Of a stretch of DNA of 64,000 nucleotides, positions 27,864-36,775 are shown in pieces (position 1 is the first letter of the stretch; every line of letters begins with the position of its first letter). Made by a program: the position numbers and the translations under genes. The DNA lies in NCBI RefSeq assembly GCF_011421635.1, contig NZ_WTLI01000015.1, positions 1 through 64,000 on the forward strand, written 5' to 3'. The stretch comes from Paenibacillus turpanensis. Lineage in GTDB: Bacteria; Bacillota; Bacilli; Paenibacillales; YIM-B00363. The notes under the pieces were generated by a model, which worked only from the letters and a program-made list of their open reading frames with translations, did no database searches and had not been told where the DNA came from.

Positions 27864-28424
27864 ATGCACGAAGTCAGTGCCCATCTGGGGCAAATGCTCA
27901 CGATCATCATTATCGCAATTGCCCTGGGCATGGATGCTTTTTCACTCGGTCTCGGGATGGGCATGAAGGGCATTCGGAAGCTGGATGTGCTGAAGATCAG
28001 TACAGTGATCGGTATTTTTCACATCATCATGCCGTTAACGGGAATGTTTATGGGGAAATACGTCAGCTCCTTGCTCGGCGATGTAGCGACATTGACGGGG
28101 GGCTGCCTGCTTATTTTGCTTGGGGGGCACATGATTTACAGCTCGCTGCGGGGAGAAGAGGCGGCGTCATTCGATCATTCATCGTTATGGGGCCTGCTGC
28201 TTTTTGCGCTGAGTGTGAGTGTGGATTCCATGTCGGTCGGCGTTTCACTTGGGTTGTTTGCTTCCGATCTGGTGTTCACCGTGTTAACGTTCGGCGCTTT
28301 TGGCTTTATCATGTCTGTGATGGGTCTAATGCTTGGGCGTCATGTGGCAGGATGGGCGGGCGACTACGGCGAGACGTTCGGCGGCGTCATTTTGCTCGTG
28401 TTCGGCATTATGTTTTTTATTTAA
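27864..28424 (+). CDS. mntP: Manganese efflux pump MntP
   Basis: 186 residues with six membrane helices in two repeated halves. MntP exports Mn2+ and protects from manganese toxicity. Each half carries a conserved acidic motif: IALGMDAFSLGLGMG and ALSVSVDSMSVGVSLG, the paired Asp residues that line the transport path. The ATG has AAGGGGGAA upstream. It sits between ywlC and ywlE as ywlD does in B. subtilis. Confidence 0.93.
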   Translation: MHEVSAHLGQMLTIIIIAIALGMDAFSLGLGMGMKGIRKLDVLKISTVIGIFHIIMPLTGMFMGKYVSSLLGDVATLTGGCLLILLGGHMIYSSLRGEEAASFDHSSLWGLLLFALSVSVDSMSVGVSLGLFASDLVFTVLTFGAFGFIMSVMGLMLGRHVAGWAGDYGETFGGVILLVFGIMFFI

Positions 28425-28481
28425 GCGCGAATTTGGGTTACAATAAAAAGGATAGCAACGATAGGGGGAACGACCATAACG

Positions 28482-29063
28482 ATGCATATCCTGTTCGTTT
28501 GTACCGGCAATACTTGCCGAAGTCCGATGGCGGAGGCGATGTTCCGCCGCATTGCGGAAGAGCAGCAGCTGGATGCCGAGGTGCGCTCGGCGGGGGTGTC
28601 CGCTTGGGATGGAAGCGCCATTTCCGAGCAATCCCGTACGGTGCTGGAGCGTAAAGGCATTCGGGCCACGATGCAGTCGACGGCGCTGCGCGGCGATCTT
28701 GTAGATTGGGCCGACCTGATTCTCACGATGACGATGAATCATAAAAATGCGATTATCCGCATGTTTCCGCACGCACTGGATAAGACGCATACGTTGAAGG
28801 AGTACGTGATGGACTTCGGTGATGCGGCGTCGGATACGCTTGCCGAGAAGCAGGCGCTGGCAGCCGACATTCAGCTGAAGCAGGCGCTATCGCAGCCAGC
28901 AGCCGAAGAGATGCGCCGACTGGCGGAGCTGGAGCGCAGCGGTCCGGGCCTTGATGTGGCCGATCCGTTCGGCGGCCCGCTGCATTTGTATGAGCGGACG
29001 GCGGAGGAGATTGAGGCCGAGCTGTACAAGCTTGCGCGAAAAATAAAGTTGCAGAATGGGTAG
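28482..29063 (+). CDS. ywlE: Protein-arginine-phosphatase YwlE
   Basis: 193 residues against about 150 in B. subtilis. The low-molecular-weight phosphatase loop is CTGNTCRSP at residues 7-15; the Thr in NTC is the residue tied to phospho-arginine specificity in B. subtilis YwlE. The general acid is the Asp in DVADPFGG. The extra length is a helical insertion (about 120-155, AEKQALAADIQLKQALSQ) before that Asp. YwlE removes the arginine marks placed by McsB. Ribosome site AGGGGGAA is about 13 bases from the ATG. Confidence 0.92.
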   Translation: MHILFVCTGNTCRSPMAEAMFRRIAEEQQLDAEVRSAGVSAWDGSAISEQSRTVLERKGIRATMQSTALRGDLVDWADLILTMTMNHKNAIIRMFPHALDKTHTLKEYVMDFGDAASDTLAEKQALAADIQLKQALSQPAAEEMRRLAELERSGPGLDVADPFGGPLHLYERTAEEIEAELYKLARKIKLQNG

Positions 29064-29071
29064 CTGCCATC

Positions 29072-29101
29072 TTTACAGGCGGCCTGCCTCTGCGGTAAGA
29101 T
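29072..29101 (+). promoter_or_regulatory. Promoter of the ZTP-riboswitch transcript
   Basis: TTTACA (29072-29077), an 18-bp spacer and TAAGAT (29096-29101). Transcription would begin near 29108, just before the aptamer. Confidence 0.55.
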
Positions 29102-29116
29102 AAAAGTAATTCAACA

Positions 29117-29192
29117 GCCCCGGTGTAACTGGCGACGAACGGTGGGTTTACCACAAGTGGAGCACTGGGGAATACGGCCGGTCGCCTGGGCA
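29117..29192 (+). promoter_or_regulatory. ZTP/ZMP (pfl) riboswitch aptamer
   Basis: The family landmarks are in order: GTGTAACTGGCGA, the GTGG-GTTT-CCAC hairpin, GGGGAATAC, and the closing GGTCGCCTGGGCA, whose GCCTGGGC half forms the pseudoknot and ligand pocket. A terminator hairpin starts 2 bases later, so ligand binding would favour readthrough. ZTP signals low 10-formyl-tetrahydrofolate, and glyA is a known target class; here the first genes are rpiB and ywlG with glyA third. Confidence 0.85.
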
Positions 29193-29193
29193 A

Positions 29194-29234
29194 AGAGCAG
29201 ATACGCGCATATATGCGCGGGTTGCTCTTTTTTT
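29194..29234 (+). terminator. Regulated terminator of the ZTP riboswitch
   Basis: AGAGCA (29194-29199) pairs with TGCTCT (29223-29228), with a palindromic CGCGCATATATGCGCG inside, then TTTTTTT. A second promoter-like TTGTTT (29233) / TATAAT (29257) pair follows, which could give some riboswitch-independent transcription. Confidence 0.88.
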
Positions 29235-29287
29235 GTTTTGCAGGCGCTCTTCGGGGTATAATGAGGGCAAAAAGGAGGCGTTCGTCT

Positions 29288-29746
29288 ATGAAAATTGCAA
29301 TTGGCTCCGATCATGCCGGATTCCGGCTGAAGCAGCAGTTGAATGAAGTGATTGTGAAGATGGGACATGAAATTGAGGATGTAGGCTTTAATGGTACGGA
29401 ATCGGTGGATTACCCGGATTTCGCATCGGAGGTTTGCAACCGTGTCGTTGCCGGCAAGGCGGACCGGGGGATTTTGATTTGCGGAACAGGCATCGGCATG
29501 TCGATTGCGGCGAACAAAATTCCGGGCATTCGCTGTGCGCTGGTGCATGACGTATTCTCGGCAAAAGCAACCCGTGAGCATAACGACACGAACGTGCTGG
29601 CGATGGGCGAGCGTGTGGTTGGGCCGGGTCTTGCGGAAGAAATTATCGCAACCTGGCTGGATACGCAGTTTTCCGAAGGCGAGCGCCACATCGGCCGCAT
29701 TAACAAAATCAAAGCGTTGGAAGACCGGAACGCGCTCCATCCTTAA
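29288..29746 (+). CDS. rpiB: Ribose 5-phosphate isomerase B
   Basis: 152 residues from ATG 29288 (AAGGAGG upstream). It interconverts ribose 5-phosphate and ribulose 5-phosphate. Motifs are IAIGSDHAGFRLK, VDYPDFA, the catalytic Cys-containing ICGTGIGMSIAANK, and the ARLSREHN-like KATREHNDTNVLAMG. The RpiB/LacA/LacB family has close relatives for other sugars, but the single gene beside ywlG-glyA matches ywlF of B. subtilis. First gene after the ZTP switch. Confidence 0.94.
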   Translation: MKIAIGSDHAGFRLKQQLNEVIVKMGHEIEDVGFNGTESVDYPDFASEVCNRVVAGKADRGILICGTGIGMSIAANKIPGIRCALVHDVFSAKATREHNDTNVLAMGERVVGPGLAEEIIATWLDTQFSEGERHIGRINKIKALEDRNALHP

Positions 29747-29764
29747 TGGAAGGGGGCTGCGAAG

Positions 29765-30373
29765 ATGGCAAATACTGCAGCAGAATATAAAGCGAACGCT
29801 CGTTTGGCGGCGGCTGAGCTGCTGGAGGCCGGACAAGTCGGCCGCGGCAAGCTGCTGGTCATTGGCGCGAGCACGAGCGAAGTTATCGGTAAGAGGATTG
29901 GCACGTCCGGTACGTTGGAAGTCGCGGCCGCCGTGTATGAAGGCGTGCTGGAAGCGGCTGCGGCCGCCGGCTGCGACGTCGCGTTCCAGTGCTGCGAGCA
30001 CTTGAACCGCGCGTTAGTGCTTGACCGCGCTGCCGCAGCGGTGTACGGCACAGCCGAGGTAAGCGCGATTCCGGTGCCCGGAGCGGGCGGCGCGATGGCG
30101 GCTTACGCGTACGCGAACCTGCCGCAGCCATGCCTCGTGGAGGCGGTGCGCGCGCATGCCGCGCTCGACATCGGCGAGACGCTGATCGGCATGCATCTGC
30201 TGCCGGTGGCGGTGCCGTTTCGGCCGAGCGTGCGCTATATCGGCGAAGCGCGGGTGACGGCGGCGTATACGCGGCCGAAGCTGATCGGCGGCACGCGGGC
30301 AGTTTATTCGCCGGAGATTGCGGCGGAGAAGCTGCTTGAAGCAGGGTTTAGGAAGCGGGAGCAGGACTGTTAA
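29765..30373 (+). CDS. ywlG: YwlG family protein (DUF436 / TIGR01440)
   Basis: 202 residues. A conserved Bacillota family of unknown function that is nearly always next to glyA. Visible features are LLVIGASTSEVIGKRIGT near residue 30, AFQCCEHLNRALVLD near 72, and GMHLLPVAVPFRP in the last third. The ribosome site is GGGGG. Very Ala/Gly-rich in the middle because of local high GC. Position under the ZTP switch suggests a link to one-carbon or serine/glycine metabolism (inference). Confidence 0.92.
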   Translation: MANTAAEYKANARLAAAELLEAGQVGRGKLLVIGASTSEVIGKRIGTSGTLEVAAAVYEGVLEAAAAAGCDVAFQCCEHLNRALVLDRAAAAVYGTAEVSAIPVPGAGGAMAAYAYANLPQPCLVEAVRAHAALDIGETLIGMHLLPVAVPFRPSVRYIGEARVTAAYTRPKLIGGTRAVYSPEIAAEKLLEAGFRKREQDC

Positions 30374-30439
30374 CGGAATGTAGAGAGCTTGAAGCAGGCG
30401 AATACGCCTGAATATAGGATATGTGAGGAGACGAAGAAC

Positions 30440-31687
30440 ATGGAACATTTGCGTAATGCGGATCCTGAAGTTATGAAGGCAATGGGTCTTGAGCTGGAGC
30501 GTCAGCAAAACAACATCGAATTGATCGCTTCGGAAAACATCGTTAGCCGCGCTGTCATGGAAGCAATGGGTACGGTACTGACGAACAAGTATGCAGAGGG
30601 CTACCCGGGCAAGCGTTACTACGGCGGCTGCGAGCACGTGGATATTGTCGAAAATATCGCGCGCGACCGTTTGAAGCAGCTGTTCGGTGCGGAGCACGCT
30701 AACGTACAGCCGCATTCCGGCGCCCAAGCGAACATGGCAGTTTATTTGGCTGCACTCAACCCTGGCGACACGGTTCTTGGGATGAATCTGGCGCACGGCG
30801 GTCACTTAACACACGGCAGCCCGGTTAACGCATCCGGTATTCTGTACAACTTCGTGCCTTACGGCGTAAACGAAGAAACGTTCATGATCGATTACGATGA
30901 AGTGCGTAAAGCGGCGTTCAAGCATCGCCCTCGCATGCTCGTAGCCGGCGCCAGCGCTTACCCGCGCATCATCGACTTCGAAGCGCTTGCTTCCATTGCC
31001 AACGATGTGGGCGCAATGTTCATGGTCGATATGGCGCATATCGCCGGTCTTGTTGCGGCAGGTCTGCACCCGAACCCGGTTCCGCATGCGCATTTTGTTA
31101 CTTCGACGACGCACAAGACGCTTCGCGGTCCGCGCGGCGGCGTGATCCTGACCCGCAAATCGTGGGCGCAAGCGATCGATAAAGCGGTATTCCCAGGCTC
31201 GCAGGGCGGCCCGCTGATGCACGTGATCGCCTCCAAGGCGGTAGCGTTCGGCGAAGCGCTGTCTCCGGAGTTCAAGACGTACGCGCAGAACGTTGTGACT
31301 AACGCAAAAACGCTGTCCGAAGCGCTTCTGGCGGAAGGCTTCACGCTCGTTTCCGGCGGCACAGACAACCACCTGATGCTGATCGATTTGCGCAGCGTCA
31401 ACCTGACTGGTAAAGTGGCAGAGAAGCTTCTGGACGAAGTCGGCATTACTGCGAACAAGAATGCAATTCCGTTCGATCCGACAAGCCCGTTTGTGACAAG
31501 CGGCATCCGGATCGGTACCCCGGCGATTACGTCCCGCGGCATGGATCAGGACGCGATGAAGACGATCGCGCAAATTATCGGCCTCGTGCTGAAAAATCCG
31601 GAAGATACAGCGGCGCACGAAAAGGCGCGCGGCATGGTTCGCGAGCTTACGGCAAAGTTCCCGATTTACGAAGGACTGTCCTACTAA
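30440..31687 (+). CDS. glyA: Serine hydroxymethyltransferase
   Basis: 415 residues from ATG 30440 (GAGGAG upstream). It converts serine and tetrahydrofolate to glycine and 5,10-methylene-THF with PLP. Motifs include [40 protein letters not shown] (Asp that contacts the PLP ring nitrogen) and [14 protein letters not shown] with the PLP Lys. Last gene of the riboswitch transcript; double terminator follows. Confidence 0.98.
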   Translation: MEHLRNADPEVMKAMGLELERQQNNIELIASENIVSRAVMEAMGTVLTNKYAEGYPGKRYYGGCEHVDIVENIARDRLKQLFGAEHANVQPHSGAQANMAVYLAALNPGDTVLGMNLAHGGHLTHGSPVNASGILYNFVPYGVNEETFMIDYDEVRKAAFKHRPRMLVAGASAYPRIIDFEALASIANDVGAMFMVDMAHIAGLVAAGLHPNPVPHAHFVTSTTHKTLRGPRGGVILTRKSWAQAIDKAVFPGSQGGPLMHVIASKAVAFGEALSPEFKTYAQNVVTNAKTLSEALLAEGFTLVSGGTDNHLMLIDLRSVNLTGKVAEKLLDEVGITANKNAIPFDPTSPFVTSGIRIGTPAITSRGMDQDAMKTIAQIIGLVLKNPEDTAAHEKARGMVRELTAKFPIYEGLSY

Positions 31688-31723
31688 GAGGGAAGCCGCC
31701 GCATTGGCGTAATAACATCATCG

Positions 31724-31790
31724 AGCCTCTGCCCTTGCAGAGGCTGCACATAGACCAGATCAGGCCGTCCTTCGGGACGGCTTGTTTTGT
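31724..31790 (+). terminator. Tandem terminators after glyA
   Basis: AGCCTCTGC-CCTT-GCAGAGGCT (31724-31745) and GCCGTCC-TTCG-GGACGGC (31764-31781) followed by TTGTTTTG. The second has the better T-run. Confidence 0.8.
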
Positions 31791-31879
31791 AGGATGAAAG
31801 GGGCAGGGCATGTAAACTTGTACCTTAGTAGAAGCCAGATGATATCGTTACCTATACAGCGATCCGGGAGGTGTAACGG

Positions 31880-32887
31880 GTGAGAGGATGGGAGCATTGG
31901 AACAAGCTCCGACGGTTCATCGGCAAATGGCTGTTCCGTGAGGGGAGGCTTATTCGCGGCATATACCGCGTCGAGCGCGTACTGGGCGAAGGCAGCTACG
32001 GCGCCGCCGCTTTATGTATTGATGAGCGCAACGGGCGCCGCTGTGTGCTGAAATGGATCGCCCCGGAGCACGGCAGTCCGCAGAAGGCGCGCAGGGTGTA
32101 CGAACGCGAGACCGGCCTGCTACGGCGGCTGCGGCACCCGGCGATTCCGGCGCTGTACGATACGTTCGCTGCGTGGGGCTTTCTGTGCTTTACGATGCAG
32201 GTGGCCGAAGGCAAAAGCATCGAGGAGCTTTTGTTTGCCGACGGCATCATCTTTAGCGAACGGCAGGCTTTGGAGCTGTGCGCCAAGCTGCTTCCGGTGC
32301 TGGCGTATCTGCATCAGGCGAGCGTCATTCATCGTGACATCAGCATTGCCAACGTGATGGTGCAGCGCGGCGAACCGATGCTGATCGATTTTGGCCTTGC
32401 CCGGGTGACGGGCAATTCCGCCGAGGAAGTCACTGCCGACGACATCGACTTGCGGGATCCTTCGGTCAAAAAGGAGCGGCGCCGCATTCATCCGACCAGC
32501 GACTTTTATTCGCTGGGCCACCTTCTGTTGTTTTTGCTGTACAGCGATTTTGATGAGCCTGAAGACGAAGTGGACGATGTGGAGGGTGTCATCGCCAAGG
32601 AACAATCGTCAGCGGGAACACAGCCTTTTCAAGCCGGTGTGGACTCAGTTCAACTTGACGTTCTTCGTGTTCCGGAAGATGAGGAAGAAATGGATCGAGG
32701 CTGGGAGGAGGAGCTTTCCCTGGCAGAAAGCACAAAAAAACTGCTCCGCCGATTGCTGAGGGCGGACCAGCCTTTTGAAACAGTGGAGGAAGCAGCCAGG
32801 GCCTTTCAGGATGCGCTGCAGCAGCTTCCTCCAGATAAGGCTTCCAAAGGTCCTAAGCAGAAAAAGGCTGCGATAGGAGGCCCTTAG
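31880..32887 (+). CDS. Hanks-type serine/threonine protein kinase
   Basis: 335 residues, GTG start with GGGAGGTG upstream. Kinase motifs: glycine loop LGEGSYGAAA (about 35-44), Lys in CVLKW (near 57), Glu in YERETGLL, HRDISIANV (near 151) and DFGLAR (near 170). In the catalytic loop the usual Lys two residues after Asp is Ser. Large acidic insertion at about 215-275 and a basic C-terminal tail. No transmembrane or PASTA region, so it is a cytosolic kinase unlike PrkC. Substrate unknown. Confidence 0.9.
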   Translation: MRGWEHWNKLRRFIGKWLFREGRLIRGIYRVERVLGEGSYGAAALCIDERNGRRCVLKWIAPEHGSPQKARRVYERETGLLRRLRHPAIPALYDTFAAWGFLCFTMQVAEGKSIEELLFADGIIFSERQALELCAKLLPVLAYLHQASVIHRDISIANVMVQRGEPMLIDFGLARVTGNSAEEVTADDIDLRDPSVKKERRRIHPTSDFYSLGHLLLFLLYSDFDEPEDEVDDVEGVIAKEQSSAGTQPFQAGVDSVQLDVLRVPEDEEEMDRGWEEELSLAESTKKLLRRLLRADQPFETVEEAARAFQDALQQLPPDKASKGPKQKKAAIGGP

Positions 32888-32993
32888 GAACAAGTCATAT
32901 TTGCGATCATGCGATCGAGAGTAAGGCTTGAGTAAGGTTATGGTACGGTAACCGTAAGATGAACGAATTCCCCAACCGCCGTCTCCGTCAAAA

Positions 32994-33221
32994 TTAGCTG
33001 CTGAAAAAGCTGGATTTCTTCTTCTTTTTATAATAAGAATGTCCGTATTGGTTGTGGTGCTGATGCGGGTGGCCGGAATAACGATCGCTGCTGCTGAATT
33101 TCTTATACACATTGCCGAACGGCTTGCGGTCACTGCTATAATGCGGTTTGTACGAAGAGCCGTGAGGACGGCGTTTGGAGAGCGCCGATTTGGCTAGTTG
33201 CTTTAACAAGTCTTTAAACAT
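32994..33221 (-). CDS. Small basic His/Tyr/Ser-rich protein
   Basis: 75 residues, ATG with AAGGGAG upstream. Low-complexity sequence with many Lys, His, Tyr and Ser (HPHQHHNQYGHSYYKKKKK) after a short amphipathic start. The composition recalls spore-coat or inner-coat proteins, but no family is recognised. It starts close to ywiC, divergently. Confidence 0.55.
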   Translation of the reverse strand: MFKDLLKQLAKSALSKRRPHGSSYKPHYSSDRKPFGNVYKKFSSSDRYSGHPHQHHNQYGHSYYKKKKKSSFFSS

Positions 33222-33403
33222 GGTGGACTGCTCCCTTCGGTGATTTTTCTAGTATTCCAATTGATACGTTTCTCATGAAACGCGGTTTCACAATGGGGCA
33301 ATGGGTGCGATGGGGGCAATAGAGGCGGTGACCTCCATCACATTCGGCCGTGGGCTGATTCCGTATAATAAACCCCAAAGTCAAAATGGACGGAGGGGTT
33401 AGG

Positions 33404-34132
33404 ATGAAGCCGGTCATACCGCATGAGCATGGCGGATGGGCGATGGTTACCGTACCGGTTGTTGTCGGGACCTGGGCGGGTGGAGCAACCGCATGGCATA
33501 TTCTGTTGTTCCTGGCGTGGTTATTCATGTACTTAGCTGCATATCCTGTTCTGCAGTCGCTGAAAGCTAAGGCGGATCGCCCTAGACTGTTTAGGTGGGC
33601 CGCGATCTACGGTGCAGCAGGCGCCCTGCTCGGGGCTCCGCTTCTCGTGCATGAGCCTCGGCTGCTTTGGCTGGGGCCGCTCATTGCACTGCTGCTGGCG
33701 GTAAATGTGTGGCATGCCAAGCGAAAGAAGGAGCGGGCGCTCCTGAATGATCTATGCGCTGTCGCCGCCTTTAGCTTGGCGGGGGCAGGGGCTTTTATGC
33801 TGGGTATGACCGAATCGAGCCGTCTTGCGGGGATGGTGGCGCTGCTTGCTTTTGCCTATTTTGTGGGGAGCATCTTCTTTGTCAAATCGGTGTTTCGACT
33901 TCGCGGCAATTCAGCCTGGCTGATAGTTGGACTCGTGTTTCACGGGCTTCTACTCGCGCTGCCCGCAGCGGTCGGTTATCCTTGGGTTGGCGCGGCCTTT
34001 CTCTTTTCGCTCTACCGTATGGCGAGATACGGCGGCCGGACGATCCGTCCAATGAAAGCAGGAGTGCTGGAAATTATCAATTCGGTTCAATTTGCTCTGC
34101 TGGCGGGCTCTCTGCTTGCTGCGGCTTCGTGA
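33404..34132 (+). CDS. ywiC: YwiC-like membrane protein
   Basis: 242 residues from ATG 33404 (CGGAGGGG 5 bases upstream; ATG 33386 lies before that site). Begins with the family signature KPVIPHEHGGWAMVTVPV and has about seven membrane helices. In B. subtilis ywiC neighbours fnr; here too a Crp/Fnr-family gene is adjacent, convergent. A TATAAT at 33364-33369 may be its -10. Function unknown. Confidence 0.88.
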   Translation: MKPVIPHEHGGWAMVTVPVVVGTWAGGATAWHILLFLAWLFMYLAAYPVLQSLKAKADRPRLFRWAAIYGAAGALLGAPLLVHEPRLLWLGPLIALLLAVNVWHAKRKKERALLNDLCAVAAFSLAGAGAFMLGMTESSRLAGMVALLAFAYFVGSIFFVKSVFRLRGNSAWLIVGLVFHGLLLALPAAVGYPWVGAAFLFSLYRMARYGGRTIRPMKAGVLEIINSVQFALLAGSLLAAAS

Positions 34133-34149
34133 TCCTGTTCCTTTGGGAT

Positions 34150-34845
34150 TTACCGTTCTTCAAGCTTTCGATACAATGCGTCGCGTTCAATTAAGATGTG
34201 ACCTTCTTTGCTCGTATCCAGCACACCTTCCTTTTTTAGTTGGGTGAACAGTCGGCTGACGGTTTCACGGGCTGTACCGATCGAGTTGGCGATTTCTTGA
34301 TGAGTCAGCGGAAAAGGCACCTCGAATATTCCGCCGCTGGCTGCAACGCCATGATTTTCGATTAACTCCTTCAGGAAAGATAACGCCCGGGCCTGCATAT
34401 CGGAGCCGGACAGCTCCTGAAGGCGGTCCTGCAAATCCTTCAGCTTTTGCCCCATAACCCGAAGCAGCTTCACCGAAAGCTGCGGTTTCTCCAAAAGAAG
34501 CTTTTCAAATTGTTTGACCGGCATGACAATGAGTCTGGTGTCGACCAGGGTCTCGGCTGTAGCCGGGTATGGATACGGGAGAAAAAAACCGATATGCGGA
34601 AACATGGAGCCTTCTCCAAGGAGAGATACGATATGCTCGTTTCCGTTCATATCGGTTTTATACGTTTTTACCAATCCGTTCACTAAAAAATAAACCGCCT
34701 CAATTTCACTGCCCTCGACAAAAAGGATCGATTTCCGCTTGTAATCCCGCTTGCTGCTGATCTGCGTGATCCATTCCAGTTCGTATGGCTCAAGATCCTC
34801 AAACAAAGGAATCTGCCGCAGGGATTGCTGAATGATACTGCTCAT
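34150..34845 (-). CDS. Crp/Fnr family transcriptional regulator without Fe-S cysteines
   Basis: 231 residues, ATG with AGGAGGAG upstream. Cyclic nucleotide-binding-like N-terminal domain (VEGSEIEAVYFLVNGLVKTY) and a winged helix with LTHQEIANSIGTARETVSRLFTQLKKEGVL, a typical Fnr-type recognition helix (TARETVSR). There is no cysteine in the protein, so it cannot carry the Fnr cluster, and the cAMP-contacting Arg-Ser of Crp is not evident. The gene lies next to ywiC as fnr does in B. subtilis. It may respond to another signal. Confidence 0.9.
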   Translation of the reverse strand: MSSIIQQSLRQIPLFEDLEPYELEWITQISSKRDYKRKSILFVEGSEIEAVYFLVNGLVKTYKTDMNGNEHIVSLLGEGSMFPHIGFFLPYPYPATAETLVDTRLIVMPVKQFEKLLLEKPQLSVKLLRVMGQKLKDLQDRLQELSGSDMQARALSFLKELIENHGVAASGGIFEVPFPLTHQEIANSIGTARETVSRLFTQLKKEGVLDTSKEGHILIERDALYRKLEER

Positions 34846-34957
34846 GAGAGCTCCTCCTCGTACATCCGATAGTCGCTGTTTTTCATTTTACCATGCAGTT
34901 TACGGTTGTGATATTATGGAAATACGACAATTTGGAAAATAGAGGGGAGTAATGCCA

Positions 34958-35998
34958 ATGCTGGTTTTTTTCGTGATTTTGGCTATTGCTTTTGTGGGCC
35001 TAATGATAGGCGTTTCCGCGTCAGGAAAGGGCGGCAGCAGACAAAGAAGAAGCCGCGCAACACGTCGTCCTGCAGTTGATTACTCCGCTGCTACACCGCC
35101 AGTGAAGCTCGGGCTTAGGCAGGCGGAGCCATACCAGGCGCTGGCCGATCGGCTGGAGGCTGCCATTCCTGCTGCTTACGCTGACCAGATCCGGCAAAGG
35201 GTTCTTACCGAGCACCCCGAAATTACCCCTGAAGCTTACGATTGGTACTGGTTTGAGCTAAAACGGTATTTTGCCATGAATGCAGTGCTTCCGCATGTGC
35301 CGATGTTTAGCGAGCGTGTCGATGTGCTTTGGCATGAAATGCTGATGTTTACCCGGGAGTATCAGCAGTTTTGCGACAGGTTTGTCGGACGGATGATCCA
35401 CCATGTTCCGAATACGGCCCCGACGCCGATCCCGCACGAACGTGCATGGTTTGACTGGGTGTATACTCGCATGTTTGAGGAAACGCTGTATGTTTCGCAT
35501 ATTTGGGGGCCGATGTTTCGGCATCCGCTTTCCCCGGATCGCGTAAAGGCGCTGGAGACGGAATCTGCCGACCAGCTTGAAATGACACTTTTTAACCGCC
35601 AGGCGGCGGAACAATACCCCGAAGTCCGAGGAATGATCAGGAAGCTAATTGCCGAGGCTAAGGAGCAGACATCCCAGGCGGCGGCGGAGCGGCAGCTGGG
35701 GCACACCCGTCCGCGGCGTGCGGAGGGGGCAATAGCGACGGATTTTGCGGCGATGGCACTTGTTTTTTATGCTGCGGATTCGCTAAGTGAATATGAATCC
35801 TTTGCCGAGGAAGAATTCATGAATATTCCGCCGGATAAACGCGATGCATCCGGGTGCTCATCTACATTTTATGCCTGCGGCTCCGGGTCGACCTCCAATG
35901 ATAACGGAGGAGGCTCAGGAGATGGCGGTTCCGGAGGCGGGGACTCCGGCTCCGGGTCATCTTGCGGTTCCTCCTGCGGAGGGGGATGCAGCAGCTAG
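34958..35998 (+). CDS. Membrane-anchored protein with DUF1399-like region and Cys/Gly-rich tail
   Basis: 346 residues from ATG 34958, nine bases after AGAGGGGAG; the ATG at 34952 is too close to that site. One N-terminal membrane helix (LVFFVILAIAFVGLMIGVSA) and an Arg-rich stretch. The core motif VDVLWHEMLMFTREYQQFCD then FVGRMIHHVPN resembles the glycine-rich-domain protein family (DUF1399 type). The tail (about 310-346) is almost only Gly, Ser, Cys and Asp and ends GSSCGGGCSS. Similar Cys-Gly tails end other bacterial membrane proteins of unknown role. Function unknown. Confidence 0.75.
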   Translation: MLVFFVILAIAFVGLMIGVSASGKGGSRQRRSRATRRPAVDYSAATPPVKLGLRQAEPYQALADRLEAAIPAAYADQIRQRVLTEHPEITPEAYDWYWFELKRYFAMNAVLPHVPMFSERVDVLWHEMLMFTREYQQFCDRFVGRMIHHVPNTAPTPIPHERAWFDWVYTRMFEETLYVSHIWGPMFRHPLSPDRVKALETESADQLEMTLFNRQAAEQYPEVRGMIRKLIAEAKEQTSQAAAERQLGHTRPRRAEGAIATDFAAMALVFYAADSLSEYESFAEEEFMNIPPDKRDASGCSSTFYACGSGSTSNDNGGGSGDGGSGGGDSGSGSSCGSSCGGGCSS

Positions 35999-36124
35999 AC
36001 TGCTTCGGCTGCGGGCTGCTGTATTTAGAAGGAAAGAATTCGCAATTCGTTGGCCAGTACGCTATAATAATTGATCGAACATACGAATACAGCAGCCGCA
36101 GCAGCATGCGGTCAGGAGGCACAA

Positions 36125-36754
36125 ATGGGCAAGGTATTTATTTGCGATCATCCGTTAATTCAGCATAAACTGACGTACATTCGCGACCAGAACACAAAGA
36201 CGAAAGATTTCCGTGAGCTTGTGGACGAAGTGGCTACGTTAATGGCATATGAAATTACAAGGGATATTCCTTTGGAAAGCATTGAAGTGAAGACGCCTGT
36301 TGCAACCACGCAGGGCAAAGTCATTGCTGGCCGCATGCTTGGCTTGATTCCGATTCTGCGCGCAGGCCTCGGCATGGTGGAAGGAATTTTGAATTTGATT
36401 CCGGCTGCAAAGGTCGGCCATATCGGGTTGTACCGTGATCCGGAGACACTGCAGCCGGTTGAATATTATGTTAAGCTGCCTACCGATGTACAGCAGCGGG
36501 AGCTGATCGTGATTGACCCGATGCTGGCTACAGGCGGCAGCGCGAATGCAGCGATTGACGTGCTGAAAAAGCGCGGCTGCACTCAAATTAAGCTGATGTG
36601 CTTGATTGCGGCGCCGGAGGGCGTACAGTCGGTGCAGAATGCGCATCCGGACATCGATATTTATGTGGCGGCGATCGATGATTGCCTCAATGATCACGGT
36701 TATATCGTTCCGGGGCTTGGAGATGCGGGCGACCGGTTATTCGGTACGAAATAA
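36125..36754 (+). CDS. upp: Uracil phosphoribosyltransferase
   Basis: 209 residues from ATG 36125 (GGAGG 4 bases upstream). Salvages uracil to UMP with PRPP. The PRPP loop is [17 protein letters not shown], and [13 protein letters not shown] is the typical C-terminus. It lies between glyA and the atp operon, as in B. subtilis; wecB follows 21 bases later. Confidence 0.97.
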   Translation: MGKVFICDHPLIQHKLTYIRDQNTKTKDFRELVDEVATLMAYEITRDIPLESIEVKTPVATTQGKVIAGRMLGLIPILRAGLGMVEGILNLIPAAKVGHIGLYRDPETLQPVEYYVKLPTDVQQRELIVIDPMLATGGSANAAIDVLKKRGCTQIKLMCLIAAPEGVQSVQNAHPDIDIYVAAIDDCLNDHGYIVPGLGDAGDRLFGTK

Positions 36755-36775
36755 GGAGAGGCAGGAGCCTTTATC

